Origin: JAIBAJ01 sp965284645
GTDB lineage: Bacteria > Bacteroidota > Bacteroidia > JAIBAJ01
Direction: 5' to 3'
DNA: 64,000 nt
Assembly (NCBI GenBank): GCA_965284645.1
Contig: OZ260106.1
Span: 806,001-870,000 of the forward strand
The position numbers were made by a program, and so were the translations under genes. The notes under the pieces were generated by a model, which saw only the letters and a program-made list of their open reading frames with translations, had not been told where the DNA came from and ran no database searches. Every line of letters begins with the position of its first letter. The first letter of the stretch is position 1. This document shows, one piece after another, positions 35,780-45,790 of the stretch.

Positions 35780-36935
35780 GGGATAGGACACTGATTTATT
35801 CGAACGCAGATTATTATGATTATTAAGATTTTCGCAGAAGGGATGGTACACAGAGGACACAGATTGAACTGATTTTCACTGGTTTTCCTGGCGGAAAAAG
35901 TTGGAACGTGGAAGCCCCCTATTCGCTAATCGCTATAAATCGAACGCTGAATTTTATGATTATTATGATTTTCGCAGAAGGGTTGGTACACTGAGGACAC
36001 AGATTGAACGGAGTAACGCTGATTTTTTCCTGGCGGAAAAGGTTGGATTGTTACCCCCCTATTCACTTTTCGCTAATCGCCATTCGCTGTATTTCGAAAA
36101 TGATTTTCACTGATTTTTTCCTTGCGGAAAAAGTAATATCATGGATTCCCCCAATAACATTTAACCATTAACTTTTTACTTTCTTCCCCCCTATTCCCTA
36201 ATCGCCATTCGCTAATCGCTGTAATTCGAAACTGATTTTCACTGGTTTTTTTCCCTTTCGGAAAAAGTTGGAACGCGGATTACCCTTGGTCGTCTTTTTC
36301 CTTTCTTCCCGCCACATTCCGCACTGAACTTTGTCTACGTACCATTAACATTTAACCATTAACTTTTTGCTTTCTTCCCCCTATTCCCTAATCGCCATTC
36401 GCTATAAATCGAACGCAGAAATTTATGATTATTAAGATTTACGCTGAAGGGATGGTACACAGAGGACACAGATTGAACGGAGGAACGCTGATTTATTGGA
36501 ACGCAGAATTTTATGATTATTATGATTTTCGCAGAAGGGATGGTACACAGAGGACACTGATAAAACTGGAGAACACTGGTTTTTTTCCTGGCGGAAAAAG
36601 TTAGAACGCGGAAGCCTTCCTATTCGCCAATCGCTATAATTCGATTATGATTTTCACTGATTTTTTTCCTGGCGGAAAAAGTTGGAACGCGGAAGCCCCC
36701 TATTCGCTGTAATTCGAAAATGATTTTCACTGGTTTTTTTCCTGGCGGAAAAAGTAATATCATGGATTCCCCCAATAACAATTAACCCTCTCCTCCCATT
36801 TTCTCTATTCTCCAATTGCTATTATTCGAACGCAGAACTTCGTCTAGGCCCTATGAACATTTAACCATTAACCATTAACTCCGCCCCCCCAATTCGCCAT
36901 TCGCTAATCGCTAATTCCTACCAACAACCTTCGGC
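35780..36935. repeat. Mosaic repeat block D2
   Basis: This 1.15-kb stretch without a gene is built from the same words as D1 on the opposite strand: CCCCCTATTCGC, TAATCGCCATTCGC, GATTTTCACTG, CCTGGCGGAAAAAG, GGTACACAGAGGACACAG, TTTATGATTATTATG and CCATTAACATTTAACC. Order and spacing are irregular, with no fixed period. Confidence 0.85.
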
Positions 36936-36992
36936 AATTAGAAGCAAATGGGCTACTTTCTGCCAATTTGTCACCATCTCAATAAAATGCCC

Positions 36993-37000
36993 TATCTTTG
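36993..37000 (+). promoter_or_regulatory. Bacteroidota -7 element (TATCTTTG)
   Basis: This exact TAnnTTTG motif lies 17 bp before the miaB start codon, with TTTG at 36967 about 22 bp upstream as a possible -33 box. Confidence 0.6.
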
Positions 37001-37017
37001 CAACCTTTTTTTTAGAT

Positions 37018-38460
37018 ATGTTTGAACACGACGATTTTAAAGTTATAGACGAATCAAAGCAGGGTCAGCCAACCCTTATTGCTCCTTTAGAAGGCGCTAC
37101 CAAGAAGCTTTATCTGGAAAGTTACGGCTGTCAGATGAATTTTTCGGACAGTGAGATTGTGGCTTCTATTTTAAAAGACAATGGCTATAGCACAACCAAA
37201 GATATACAGGAAGCTGATGTGATTTTTGTGAATACCTGCGCCATTCGCGACAATGCGGAGCAAAGGGTTAGAGGCAGACTGAAGGAATACAAGGCGGTAA
37301 AAAAGAAAAATCCGGATTTGGTAGTAGGGGTGTTGGGCTGCATGGCCGAACGCTTGAAGTCAAAACTGTTGGAAGAAGAAAAACTTGTAGATATTGTGGT
37401 TGGTCCGGATGCCTATCGTGATTTGCCTAAACTGTTGGAGACTGCTGAAACCGGACAAAAGGCGGTGAATGTGATTCTTTCAAAGGAAGAAACCTATGCC
37501 GATATAACTCCGGTTCGATTGGGTGGAAATGGCATTACGGCCTTTATTTCCATTATGCGGGGCTGCGACAATATGTGTGCCTTTTGTGTAGTGCCCTTTA
37601 CCAGAGGCCGCGAACGAAGCCGTGACCCAGAAACCATTGTGAATGAAGCCAAAGATCTTTTTGAACAGGGCTATCGCGAGGTAACCTTGTTGGGACAGAA
37701 TGTGGATTCCTATTTATATTCCGGTGGTGGGTTGAAAAAAGAAATCATGACGGAAGAGGAAAAAGCAACAGCGGTAAATTTTGCCCAGCTATTGGAACGA
37801 GTGGCATTGGTGAGTCCTTTGTTGCGGGTTAGGTTTTCGACTTCGCACCCAAAAGACATGACGGACGAGGTTTTCCATGTGATGGCCAAATATCCAAACA
37901 TCTGCAACTACATCCATTTGCCTGTACAAAGCGGTAACTCAAGGATTTTGGAAATGATGAACAGAGGGTATACCCGCGAGTGGTATCAGGATAGGATCAA
38001 TTCCATCCGCCGAATAATTCCCGATTGTGGCTTATCGACCGATATAATAGCTGGTTTTTGCAGCGAAACAGACGAAGAGCATAAAGATACCGTAAGTTTG
38101 ATGGAGTGGGTAGGGTATGATTTTGCTTATATGTTTAAATATTCGGAGCGTCCGAAAACATTGGCCGAACGTAAATTTAAGGATGATGTACCTGAAGAGG
38201 TGAAGACGACTCGGTTGGCTGAAATTGTAAGTCTGCAACAGCGACTATCCCACGAAAGCAACAAACGGGATGTGGGAAAAGTGTTTGAAGTGTTGGTGGA
38301 GAATACCAGCAAAAGGTCAAAAGATCATCTTTCAGGAAGAAATTCACAAAACAAAATGGTGGTTTTCCCTAAAAAGAACTTTAAACCGGGTGATTATGTG
38401 CAGGTGAAAATAGTGGATTGTACTCCAGCCACTTTGCTTGGAGAAGCGGTCGAAGATTAG
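37018..38460 (+). CDS. miaB: tRNA-2-methylthio-N6-dimethylallyladenosine synthase
   Basis: The 480-residue radical SAM methylthiotransferase makes ms2i6A at position 37 of tRNAs reading U-starting codons. The N-terminal domain has the cluster-binding Cys38 (YGCQMN), Cys74 (NTCAIRD) and Cys108 (LGCMAER). The radical SAM motif RGCDNMCAFC carries Cys183, Cys187 and Cys190. A C-terminal TRAM domain (about 405-475) binds RNA. The sigma-54 activator gene follows after 36 bp, the usual Bacteroidota arrangement. Confidence 0.97.
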   Translation: MFEHDDFKVIDESKQGQPTLIAPLEGATKKLYLESYGCQMNFSDSEIVASILKDNGYSTTKDIQEADVIFVNTCAIRDNAEQRVRGRLKEYKAVKKKNPDLVVGVLGCMAERLKSKLLEEEKLVDIVVGPDAYRDLPKLLETAETGQKAVNVILSKEETYADITPVRLGGNGITAFISIMRGCDNMCAFCVVPFTRGRERSRDPETIVNEAKDLFEQGYREVTLLGQNVDSYLYSGGGLKKEIMTEEEKATAVNFAQLLERVALVSPLLRVRFSTSHPKDMTDEVFHVMAKYPNICNYIHLPVQSGNSRILEMMNRGYTREWYQDRINSIRRIIPDCGLSTDIIAGFCSETDEEHKDTVSLMEWVGYDFAYMFKYSERPKTLAERKFKDDVPEEVKTTRLAEIVSLQQRLSHESNKRDVGKVFEVLVENTSKRSKDHLSGRNSQNKMVVFPKKNFKPGDYVQVKIVDCTPATLLGEAVED

Positions 38461-38496
38461 TTTCTGGAGACCAGAAGAAACAGAAGAATAAAGCGA

Positions 38497-39753
38497 ATGA
38501 CGACTCTTGAAATTAAACAACGCTTCGGCGTAATTGGAAATTCCCCTTTGCTCGATCGGGCCATGGATATTGCAGCACAAGTTGCCCCAACAGATTTGTC
38601 GGTACTTGTTACAGGCGAAAGTGGTTCGGGTAAAGAGGTGTTTTCCAAAATCATCCACAACCTCAGTGCGCGCAAACATGGTACGTATATCGCGGTAAAC
38701 TGCGGAGCTATTCCTGAGGGAACGATTGATAGTGAATTATTTGGACATGAAAAAGGTTCGTTTACCGGCGCCCACGAAGCGCGGAAAGGCTATTTTGAAG
38801 TAGCCGACAAAGGGACTATCTTTTTGGATGAGGTAGCTGAGCTCCCATTGTCGACCCAAGTGCGATTGTTAAGGGTATTGGAAACCGGTGAATTTTTGCG
38901 TGTTGGTGCTTCCAAGGCAATCAAAACCAGCGTTCGGGTTGTAGCGGCTACCAATGTGAATATGCCCGAAGCTGTAGCAAAAGGCAAGTTTAGAGAGGAT
39001 TTGTTTTACCGTTTGAATACCGTTCCAATTGCGGTGCCATCGTTGAAGCAGCGTAAGGATGACATTCCTTTGCTATTTCGCAAGTTTTCAGCAGATTTTG
39101 CGGAGAAATACCGTATGCCTTCGATTCGGTTGGACGAGGCTGCTAATGAGTTGATCAAGAATTATTCTTGGCCGGGAAATGTCCGCCAATTGAAGAACGT
39201 TACTGAACAAGTTTCCATTATTGAGAAAAACCGCAATATTTCAGCGGAGGTTTTGGCCAACTATTTACCTGCAGAAACCACCTCATCCAGTTTGCCGGTA
39301 CCTTTTGGAGGTGGAAGTTTGGCAGCCAATACAAGCAGCCAAGATTTTACGGAAAGGGAGCTGTTGTACAAGGTGCTTTTTGATATGAAGAAGGATATTG
39401 TTGACCTGAAAAAGTTGGTGTTCGACATTATCAGCAATGGTGGACAAGTGAGCACCAGTGAGGTGCAACAAAACAATGCCAACATTATCCGAAAGCTTTA
39501 CGAAGAGGTGGTAACCGACAACCAAGGCGAACATACCATTAGCATTCACAAAAAACCAGATATTCCAGTAGTACATATTCAAGACCACGAAGAGGTGGAA
39601 GAGGAAAGTTTAAGTCTGGAGGACAGAGAAAAGGAATTGATCATAAAGGCCTTAGAAAAGCATAAGGGAAAAAGGAAAAAGGCAGCAGAAGAATTGGGCA
39701 TTTCAGAGCGGACTTTGTATAGGAAGATTTCGGAGTATAATTTGGATTTGTAG
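38497..39753 (+). CDS. Sigma-54-dependent transcriptional activator
   Basis: The 418-residue protein starts almost directly with a sigma-54 activator AAA+ domain. It has Walker A GESGSGKE (40-47), GSFTGA loop (87-92, a natural variant of GAFTGA that contacts sigma-54), Walker B GTIFLDEVAEL, and SWPGNVRQLKN. A spacer of about 120 residues precedes a Fis-type helix-turn-helix (RKKAAEELGISERTLYRKISEY). There is no N-terminal receiver or GAF domain, so it may be constitutively active or controlled by a partner. Relatives downstream of miaB are common in Bacteroidota, usually followed by lptE; here a 2-kb repeat block follows instead. Confidence 0.93.
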   Translation: MTTLEIKQRFGVIGNSPLLDRAMDIAAQVAPTDLSVLVTGESGSGKEVFSKIIHNLSARKHGTYIAVNCGAIPEGTIDSELFGHEKGSFTGAHEARKGYFEVADKGTIFLDEVAELPLSTQVRLLRVLETGEFLRVGASKAIKTSVRVVAATNVNMPEAVAKGKFREDLFYRLNTVPIAVPSLKQRKDDIPLLFRKFSADFAEKYRMPSIRLDEAANELIKNYSWPGNVRQLKNVTEQVSIIEKNRNISAEVLANYLPAETTSSSLPVPFGGGSLAANTSSQDFTERELLYKVLFDMKKDIVDLKKLVFDIISNGGQVSTSEVQQNNANIIRKLYEEVVTDNQGEHTISIHKKPDIPVVHIQDHEEVEEESLSLEDREKELIIKALEKHKGKRKKAAEELGISERTLYRKISEYNLDL

Positions 39754-39764
39754 GAAGATTGTAG

Positions 39765-40430
39765 GGGTTGATTTTTTTCTTGGCGGAAAATTTAGAACGC
39801 GGAAGCCCCCTATTCGCTATTCGCTAATCGCCATTCGCTTTTATTCGAACGCAGAATTTTATGATCATTATGATTTTCGCAGAAGGGTTGGTACACAGAG
39901 GACACAGATTGAACTGATTTTCACTGGTTTTTTTCCTGGCGGAAAATTTAGAACGCGGAAGCCCCCAATTCGCTTTTCGCTAATCGCCATTCGCTTTTAT
40001 TGGAACGCTGAATTTTATGATTATTATGATTTTCGCAGAAGGGATGGTACACAGAGGACACAGATTGAACTGATTTTCACTGGTTTTTTTCCTGGCGGAG
40101 AAAGTTGGAACGCGGAAGCCCCCAATTCGCTAATCGCCATTCGCTAATCGCTTTTATTCGAACGCAGAATTTTATGATCATTATGATTTTCGCAGAAGGG
40201 TTGGTACACAGAGGACACAGATTGAACTGATTTTCACTGGTTTTTTTCCTGGCGGAAAATTTAGAACGCGGAAGCCCCCTATTCGCTTTTCGCTAATCGC
40301 CATTCGCTTTTATTGGAACGCAGATTTTTATGATCACTATGATTTACGCTGAAGTGGATGGTACACTGATGACACAGATGAAACGGGGGAACACGGATTT
40401 ATTAAAACGCAGAATTTTGTGATGATTAGG
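39765..40430. repeat. Mosaic repeat block D3, 157-bp tandem part
   Basis: The landmark TTCGAACGCAGAATTTTATG (or its one- to two-base variants) recurs at about 39844, 40000, 40157 and 40314, giving four tandem units of about 157 bp. Each unit contains CGCAGAAGG, GGTACACAGAGGACACAG, TGATTTTCACTGG, CCTGGCGGAAAA and a CCCCCTATTCGC/TAATCGCC tail. Confidence 0.88.
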
Positions 40431-41700
40431 ATTTATACTTATTTTTTTCCTTGCGGAAAATGTTATACTCCCGATTCCCCAAATAACAAATAACCCCTTC
40501 CTCCCCCTATTCCCTAATCGCCATTCGCTAATCGCTGTAATTCGAAAATGATTTTCACTGATTTTTTCCTTGCGGAAAATGTTCTACTCCCCGATTCCCC
40601 CAATAACAAATAACCATTAACATTTAACCCCTTCCTCCCCCTATTCGCTAATCGCCATTCGCTAATCGCTGTAATTCGAAAATGATTTTCACTGATTTTT
40701 TTCCTTGCGGAAAATGTTCTACTCCCCGATTCCCCCAATAACAAATAACCATTAACATTTAACCCCTTCCTCCCCCTATTCGCTAATCGCAATTCGCTAA
40801 TCGCTGTAATTCGAAAATGATTTTCACTGGTTTTTTTCCTTGCGGAAAAGGTTGGATTGTTACCCCCCTATTCGCTTTTCGCTAATCGCCATTCGCTGTA
40901 TTTAGAAAATGATTTTCACTGATTTTTTCTTTGCGGAAAAAGTAATATCCTGGATTACCCCAATATCAATTAACCCTCTCCTCCCATTTTCCCTATTCTC
41001 CAATCGCTATTATTTGAACACTGAACTTCGTCTACGTACCATTAACATTTAACCATTAACTTTCTTCCCCCTATTCGCCATTCGCTGTAATTCGAAAATG
41101 ATTTTCACTGATTTTTTTCCTTGCGGAAAATGTTCTACTCCCCGATTCCCCCAATAACAAATAACCATTAACATTTAACCCCTTCCTCCCCCTATTCGCT
41201 AATCGCCATTCGCCATTCGCTGTAATTCGAAAATGATTTTCACTGATTTTTTTCCATGCGGAAAATGTTATACTCCCGATTCCCCCAATAACAAATAACC
41301 ATTAACATTTAACCCCTTCCTCCCCCTATTCGCTATTCGCCATTCGCTGTAATTCGAAAATGATTTTCACTGATTTTTTCCTTGCGGAAAATGTTCTACT
41401 CCCCGATTCCCCCAATAACAAATAACCATTAACATTTAACCCCTTCCTCCCCCTATTCCCTAATCGCCATTCGCTAATCGCTGTAATTCGAAAATGATTT
41501 TCACTGATTTTTTCCTTGCGGAAAATGTTCTACTCCCCGATTCCCCCAATAACAATTAACATTTACCCCCCCCCAATTCGCCATTCGCTAATCCCAATTA
41601 ACAAATAACCATTAACTTTTAACTCCCCTTCCCCCCAATTCGCCATTCGCTATTCGCTAACCCCTATTAACAAATAACCATTAACTTTTAACTCCCCTTC
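40431..41700. repeat. Mosaic repeat block D3, 134-bp tandem part
   Basis: The landmark TTCGAAAATGATTTTCACTG recurs at 40541, 40675, 40810, 41091, 41226, 41353 and 41487, spaced about 127-135 bp with one double step. Units carry CCTTGCGGAAAATG, CCCGATTCCCCCAATAACA, AACCATTAACATTTAACC and CCCTATTCGCTAATCGCC. A 92-codon open frame at 40514-40792 on the minus strand merely reads two units and is not a gene. Confidence 0.9.
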
Positions 41701-41718
41701 CCCAAATTCGCTAAATAG

Positions 41719-41753
41719 AAAAAGCCCATCAACCGAAGCTGACAGGCTTTTTT
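41719..41753 (-). terminator. Intrinsic terminator of the DUF1573 gene
   Basis: On the minus strand the stem GCCTGTCAGC / GTTGATGGGC (with wobbles) closes a TTCG loop and is flanked by A-tract and T-tract, about 30 bp after the DUF1573 stop codon. Confidence 0.8.
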
Positions 41754-41783
41754 ATATCAAAGGTTTATCCCGTTTGGAATAGA

Positions 41784-42200
41784 TTATTTACCCAATTCGA
41801 TGGCTTTTTTGTCACCAGCATTGTCGGTTGGAACCGCATCAATGCTTCCTTTAATTTTGATAACTGTTTCACCAGTGGTAAGACCATTAGATTTAACGGT
41901 TACCGTTTTGTCGAATGGGCCTACACGGTGACTATCGTATTTTACAGTGATTTTTGCAGATTTTCCTGGAGCAATTGGATCCTTTGGAAACTCAGGTGTT
42001 GTGCAGCCGCAACTTGGTTTTGCTTCTGCCAGAATCAAGGGGGCTTTTCCTGTATTGGTGAATTTGAAATCTACTTGGCAAGGTGAATCTTGCTTCAAGG
42101 TTCCAAAATCATGCTCCATTTTTTCAAATTTGATTTCTTGAGCATTGGCAAACGCAAAGGTGCCAAATGCAGCGACTAGAGTTAAAAATGCTTTTTTCAT
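41784..42200 (-). CDS. DUF1573 periplasmic protein
   Basis: The 138-residue protein has a signal peptide (MKKAFLTLVAAFGTFAFANA) and one DUF1573 domain: FEKMEHDFGTLKQ, FKFTNTGKAPLIL, SCGCTTPEFP and ITVKYDSHRVGPFDKTVTVKSN. The fold is Ig-like, and Bacteroidota have many paralogues of unknown function. The CGC pair in SCGCTTP is typical of the family. The gene stands alone between repeat block D3 and the deacetylase gene, with its own terminator. Confidence 0.92.
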   Translation of the reverse strand: MKKAFLTLVAAFGTFAFANAQEIKFEKMEHDFGTLKQDSPCQVDFKFTNTGKAPLILAEAKPSCGCTTPEFPKDPIAPGKSAKITVKYDSHRVGPFDKTVTVKSNGLTTGETVIKIKGSIDAVPTDNAGDKKAIELGK

Positions 42201-42360
42201 TTCGATTGGTTAATGGTCCGGGATTATTTATTCGATTGGACAGCAAATGTATCTCTAAAACCTTGCCAAACTCAAAATGGCCTGCTAATGTTTTGGTAAA
42301 TTGTGTTAAGGCTTGGTTAATTTAGGCCTTGCTGGGCTTGGGTTTGCTTAAAAATGATGC

Positions 42361-43005
42361 TTATTTTTCAGCGATTGCGTTCATTTCAAAACCCTCCCTT
42401 TTCAACCACTCCAAGGTTTTTTCTAAGGCAGGAAGCATTCGAGGAGCGGCTTTAAGGCTATCATGAAAAACGATTATGCTACCAGGACGGGTATTTGCCT
42501 TGACGGTTTGCCAACAAAATTCAGCATCTAGCGCTTGGTTGTAGTCCAAACTTAAGGTATCCCATAAAACGATGGTAAACTTTTTCTTTAATAGGCGGTA
42601 TTGGATAGGGGTTAACTTTCCGTAGGGAGGCCGAAAGAGACGAGCCTTAATTGATTTTTCGGCTTTCTCAATATCCATGAAATAGTCTTTGTTGGCTGTT
42701 TTCCAACCATCGAGATGCGAAAAGGAATGGTTGCCTACGGAATGGCCTTCAGCTAAAATTCTGGTATAGAGCTCGGGGTTTGCTTCTACATTTTTGCCCA
42801 AACAAAAAAAGCTGGCTTTAGCTTGGTAGCTGGCCAATAGGTCCAAAACCTTATCGGTTACGCAGGGAATAGGACCATCGTCGAAGGTGAGGAAGACTTG
42901 TTTTTTATCTGCACCAATTCGGTAAACTGCTTCCGACATTACCCATTTATAAACCAAAGGTGGCTTGGCGGTATGTAACAGGACGTATTTATCAAATGCC
43001 TTCAT
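42361..43005 (-). CDS. Polysaccharide deacetylase (NodB domain)
   Basis: The 214-residue protein has all NodB/CE4 motifs. TFDDGP (40-45) has the catalytic Asp and a metal-binding Asp, and HSFSH (93-97) the two metal-binding His. RPPYG is at 125-129 and VFHDS near the end supplies another His. CE4 enzymes remove acetyl groups from peptidoglycan or other polysaccharides. No signal peptide is obvious, although residues 5-23 are moderately hydrophobic. The start overlaps the lipoprotein stop by one base, so it is the last gene of a three-gene operon with the M28 peptidase. Confidence 0.93.
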   Translation of the reverse strand: MKAFDKYVLLHTAKPPLVYKWVMSEAVYRIGADKKQVFLTFDDGPIPCVTDKVLDLLASYQAKASFFCLGKNVEANPELYTRILAEGHSVGNHSFSHLDGWKTANKDYFMDIEKAEKSIKARLFRPPYGKLTPIQYRLLKKKFTIVLWDTLSLDYNQALDAEFCWQTVKANTRPGSIIVFHDSLKAAPRMLPALEKTLEWLKREGFEMNAIAEK

Positions 43006-43562
43006 TAAATACGAATTTGGAGCAAAGAATCGGTGTACCTTACCATAAACGGATGCAAGGAGTCGAATTCGGCTTTCAAATCATAAGCCTTTTCCAATGA
43101 TTTCTCTATTTCGGTTTGGATTTTACCCTCGATTCCTTTTTCCCTGGCAATAAAAACCAAAACACTGTCCTTTTTCCAAGCCCCAGATTCAATATCCGTG
43201 CGCAAATTTTTAAGGGCATTGGTTCGCTGCTGCAAGGTCATGGATAATCGGTCCAAATGGTCGTCTACAGCCTGGGCTTGCTTATGTATTTTGGCGTATT
43301 GCAACAAGGGTGAAACTTGGCTATCAACAGGCAAGCTTCCTTGGTATCGGTCAAGAAGAATCAAGCGTGAACCCGATTCTACTTTTATTGTTTTAAGTCC
43401 GCCTCGCAGTGATGCATCGTTTACTGATTTTACTAATGCAGCATTGGTTAGCCTTAAGCTGTCTACTTGACTGGCCCACTGCTTTCGGTGGTTGGTGCAA
43501 CTGGCCCAAACAAGCGTTAGTAGAAAAAGCAAGCCAAAACTATATGTCCCGAAACGACTCAT
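43005..43562 (-). CDS. Coiled-coil lipoprotein of unknown function
   Basis: The 185-residue protein has a lipoprotein signal with lipobox LVWASC (about Cys22). The mature part is rich in Leu, Lys, Gln and Glu and looks helical or coiled-coil (LDRLSMTLQQRTNALKNL, KIQTEIEKSLEKAYDLKAEF). I do not recognise the family. It overlaps the M28 gene by an ATGA junction (4 bp) and the deacetylase by 1 bp, so these three are translationally coupled and probably act on the envelope together. Confidence 0.7.
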   Translation of the reverse strand: MSRFGTYSFGLLFLLTLVWASCTNHRKQWASQVDSLRLTNAALVKSVNDASLRGGLKTIKVESGSRLILLDRYQGSLPVDSQVSPLLQYAKIHKQAQAVDDHLDRLSMTLQQRTNALKNLRTDIESGAWKKDSVLVFIAREKGIEGKIQTEIEKSLEKAYDLKAEFDSLHPFMVRYTDSLLQIRI

Positions 43563-45097
43563 TTATCAAGCTTAATTCTTTCCGGACGATTGGCAAGTTC
43601 CCAAGCAGTAAAGAATACCAGGTTGGTTATTTTCTCCATTTTATTGAAATCAATTTTCTCCTTGGTGTCGGTCGCCTGGTGGTAATCGGCGTGCACACCA
43701 TTGAAGTAGAAAATAACGGGGATGCGGTTTTTGGCAAAGTTGTAATGGTCGCTGCGGTAGTAAAAACGATTGGGGTCTTTTGGACTATCGTAGCGGTAAT
43801 CCAAATCAAGTTGGCAACATTGGCGATTTGTTTCTTCGCTTACTCGATGTAAATCCGAACTTAGCTTGTCACTACCGATGAGGTAAATATAGTTTCCGTC
43901 CTTGTGCAAGGTGTCTATTCTTCCAATCATATCGATGTTGAGATCCGCTACGGTATTGGCTAATGGGAAAATCGGATGTTCAACATAATAAGAGGAGCCC
44001 AATAAACCTTTTTCTTCACCCGAAACCGGCATAATCAAAATGCTACGTTCGGGCCCGTTTCCATTGTTTTTGGCTTCAGCAAAGGCTTTGGCAATAGCAA
44101 TCAAGGCGGTGGTTCCACTGGCATCATCATCGGCTCCATAAAAAATCTTTCCATCGTGTTTGCCTAAATGATCGAAATGCGCCGTCAATACAATAACTTC
44201 TTCCTTTTTACTCTTTCCTTCAATAAAACCAAGCACATTGCAAGCGTTTAATTTGTTGACCTGCCTTTTGATATTAAACTTGATTTTGTTCTTGATTTTC
44301 TTCCTTACCGGTTTTCCACTTTCGTCGATTTGGGCCTTTAACTGGTTGAAAAGTCCTGTCTTTTTCAAAACTCGATCGGCCATGGATGGAGAAATGAAAA
44401 AGATGGGCGTTTTGGATTCTTCCGGTTCGTTTTCCAATTTTAAAGTCGGGGTTAATATACCATGGGTTTGTTCCAGCACATTTTTTTCAAAAGAATCATC
44501 GATAATTAAAACAGCTTTTACCCCTTTTTCTCGCGCTGTTTCTGCCTTTTTCCTTTTCCAGGTCGACCAAAGAGAAGCCTTCCTTTTCTTGGTGATAAGG
44601 GAATTGCCATCGGGTCCATAAGGCTCGCCACCTAAAATCACAATTACCTTGTCTTTTACGTCTATTCCTGCATAATCATTATAGGCCGAGTCTTCAATTC
44701 CATAACCCAAAAAAAGCATATCGGAAGCTTCGATTTCTTGGTCTCCAAACCCAGGGAAAAAATAGAAGTCGGTCAGAAAACCAAAGGTGGATTTTTTTGT
44801 TGAAATGGTTACCCCGTTTGGTTTACGTTCATCCAATACATACCTTTGAAAATAGGATCCGTTCAAGGCAGGAATTCCATATTTCTTGAATTCATTAGCA
44901 ATATAGTTCGCCGCTTTGTCAAGGCCGGGCTTTCCGGTTTCCCGTCCTTCTAAACTATCGGATGCCAACACGTTCATATGCCTTTTCAGGTCGGAAAGCG
45001 ATATGGCACCAGCATATTTTATGGCTTGGTCAACTTGGGCCTGAAGCGTTTGAAAGCTCCAAAGTAGGCCAAACAAAAGGAAAATCCTGTTTTTCAT
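43559..45097 (-). CDS. Secreted M28 family metallopeptidase
   Basis: The 512-residue precursor has a signal peptide (MKNRIFLLFGLLWSFQTLQAQ). A PA-like insertion region (about 125-270) and an M28 zinc aminopeptidase domain follow. Zinc ligands and catalytic residues sit in LTAHFDHLG, GADDDASGTTALI, PVSGEEKGLLGS (catalytic Glu), DLNIDMIGRI and HADYHQATDT. M28 enzymes release N-terminal residues from peptides. The upstream TTG at 45115 is less likely than the ATG at 45097. It heads an operon with the lipoprotein and the deacetylase. Confidence 0.92.
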   Translation of the reverse strand: MKNRIFLLFGLLWSFQTLQAQVDQAIKYAGAISLSDLKRHMNVLASDSLEGRETGKPGLDKAANYIANEFKKYGIPALNGSYFQRYVLDERKPNGVTISTKKSTFGFLTDFYFFPGFGDQEIEASDMLFLGYGIEDSAYNDYAGIDVKDKVIVILGGEPYGPDGNSLITKKRKASLWSTWKRKKAETAREKGVKAVLIIDDSFEKNVLEQTHGILTPTLKLENEPEESKTPIFFISPSMADRVLKKTGLFNQLKAQIDESGKPVRKKIKNKIKFNIKRQVNKLNACNVLGFIEGKSKKEEVIVLTAHFDHLGKHDGKIFYGADDDASGTTALIAIAKAFAEAKNNGNGPERSILIMPVSGEEKGLLGSSYYVEHPIFPLANTVADLNIDMIGRIDTLHKDGNYIYLIGSDKLSSDLHRVSEETNRQCCQLDLDYRYDSPKDPNRFYYRSDHYNFAKNRIPVIFYFNGVHADYHQATDTKEKIDFNKMEKITNLVFFTAWELANRPERIKLDK

Positions 45098-45148
45098 GAA
45101 TGGAATGTTGGGCAAAGTAAGGCATTATTCCGCTATGAAAGGATTTAC

Positions 45149-45156
45149 TATCTTTG
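45149..45156 (+). promoter_or_regulatory. Bacteroidota -7 element (TATCTTTG)
   Basis: This exact TAnnTTTG motif lies 68 bp before the TPR protein gene, in the divergent gap with the M28 peptidase gene. Confidence 0.55.
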
Positions 45157-45224
45157 TTTAGCCAACAGGCAAAGGTTGAAACCTTGGACCGATTTTTGGC
45201 AGTTTAACAGCAAACTATCCACAC

Positions 45225-45731
45225 ATGAAAAAACTATTTTTTGCCAGCATGTTCTTGTTTTCTTCTAGTTTGGGCTGGAGCCAGTCGGCCGATGACCTTT
45301 TTAAGGAAGGGGAAACCAGAAGAAGAGGTGGCCAAATAAAAGAGGCCATCGCCCTGTACGACAAAGCCATTGCGCTTGACAAGGACAAAGCAGATGCTCT
45401 TTACCAACGAGGATTTTGTTATGCCCGACAAAATGAATTTGAAAAGGCTCATGCCGATTATTCGCGGGTTATTGAGTTAAAACCGGGTTTTGTTTGGGCC
45501 TATATCAGCAGAGGTAGTGCCTTAAACAAGCTCAAAAGGTTTCAAGAAGCCTTGTCGGACTTCAATAAAGCATTGGAGTTGGAACCCGAAAACCAAGAAG
45601 CCTTTAACAACCGCGGTTGGGCTAAAAAAGGCTTAGGCGACGATAAAGCAGCCTGCGATGATTGGAAAAAATCGAAAAAAATGGGCAATGAGGAAGCTAA
45701 AATTATTTTAGGAAATTCAGGTTGTAGGTAA
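45225..45731 (+). CDS. Secreted tetratricopeptide repeat protein
   Basis: The 168-residue protein has a signal peptide (MKKLFFASMFLFSSSLGWS) and three to four TPR units. The first is AIALYDKAIALDKDKADALYQRG; EKAHADYSRVIELKP and EALSDFNKALELEPE follow. TPRs form a helical scaffold for protein binding. The partner is unknown. The gene lies between the M28 peptidase (divergent) and prfA, and is probably periplasmic. Confidence 0.85.
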   Translation: MKKLFFASMFLFSSSLGWSQSADDLFKEGETRRRGGQIKEAIALYDKAIALDKDKADALYQRGFCYARQNEFEKAHADYSRVIELKPGFVWAYISRGSALNKLKRFQEALSDFNKALELEPENQEAFNNRGWAKKGLGDDKAACDDWKKSKKMGNEEAKIILGNSGCR

Positions 45732-45772
45732 AAGCGAGCTTTAATCCTCTTTTCAAATCCCGTTTCCTTGTC

Positions 45773-45780
45773 TACCTTTG
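45773..45780 (+). promoter_or_regulatory. Bacteroidota -7 element (TACCTTTG)
   Basis: This exact TAnnTTTG motif ends 10 bases before the prfA start codon, which implies a very short leader. Confidence 0.55.
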
Positions 45781-45790
45781 CGGACTAGTC

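Noticed and set aside
40514..40792. A 92-codon open frame in block D3
   Set aside because: It is two copies of the 134-bp repeat read in frame, without homology to a protein family or a start signal.
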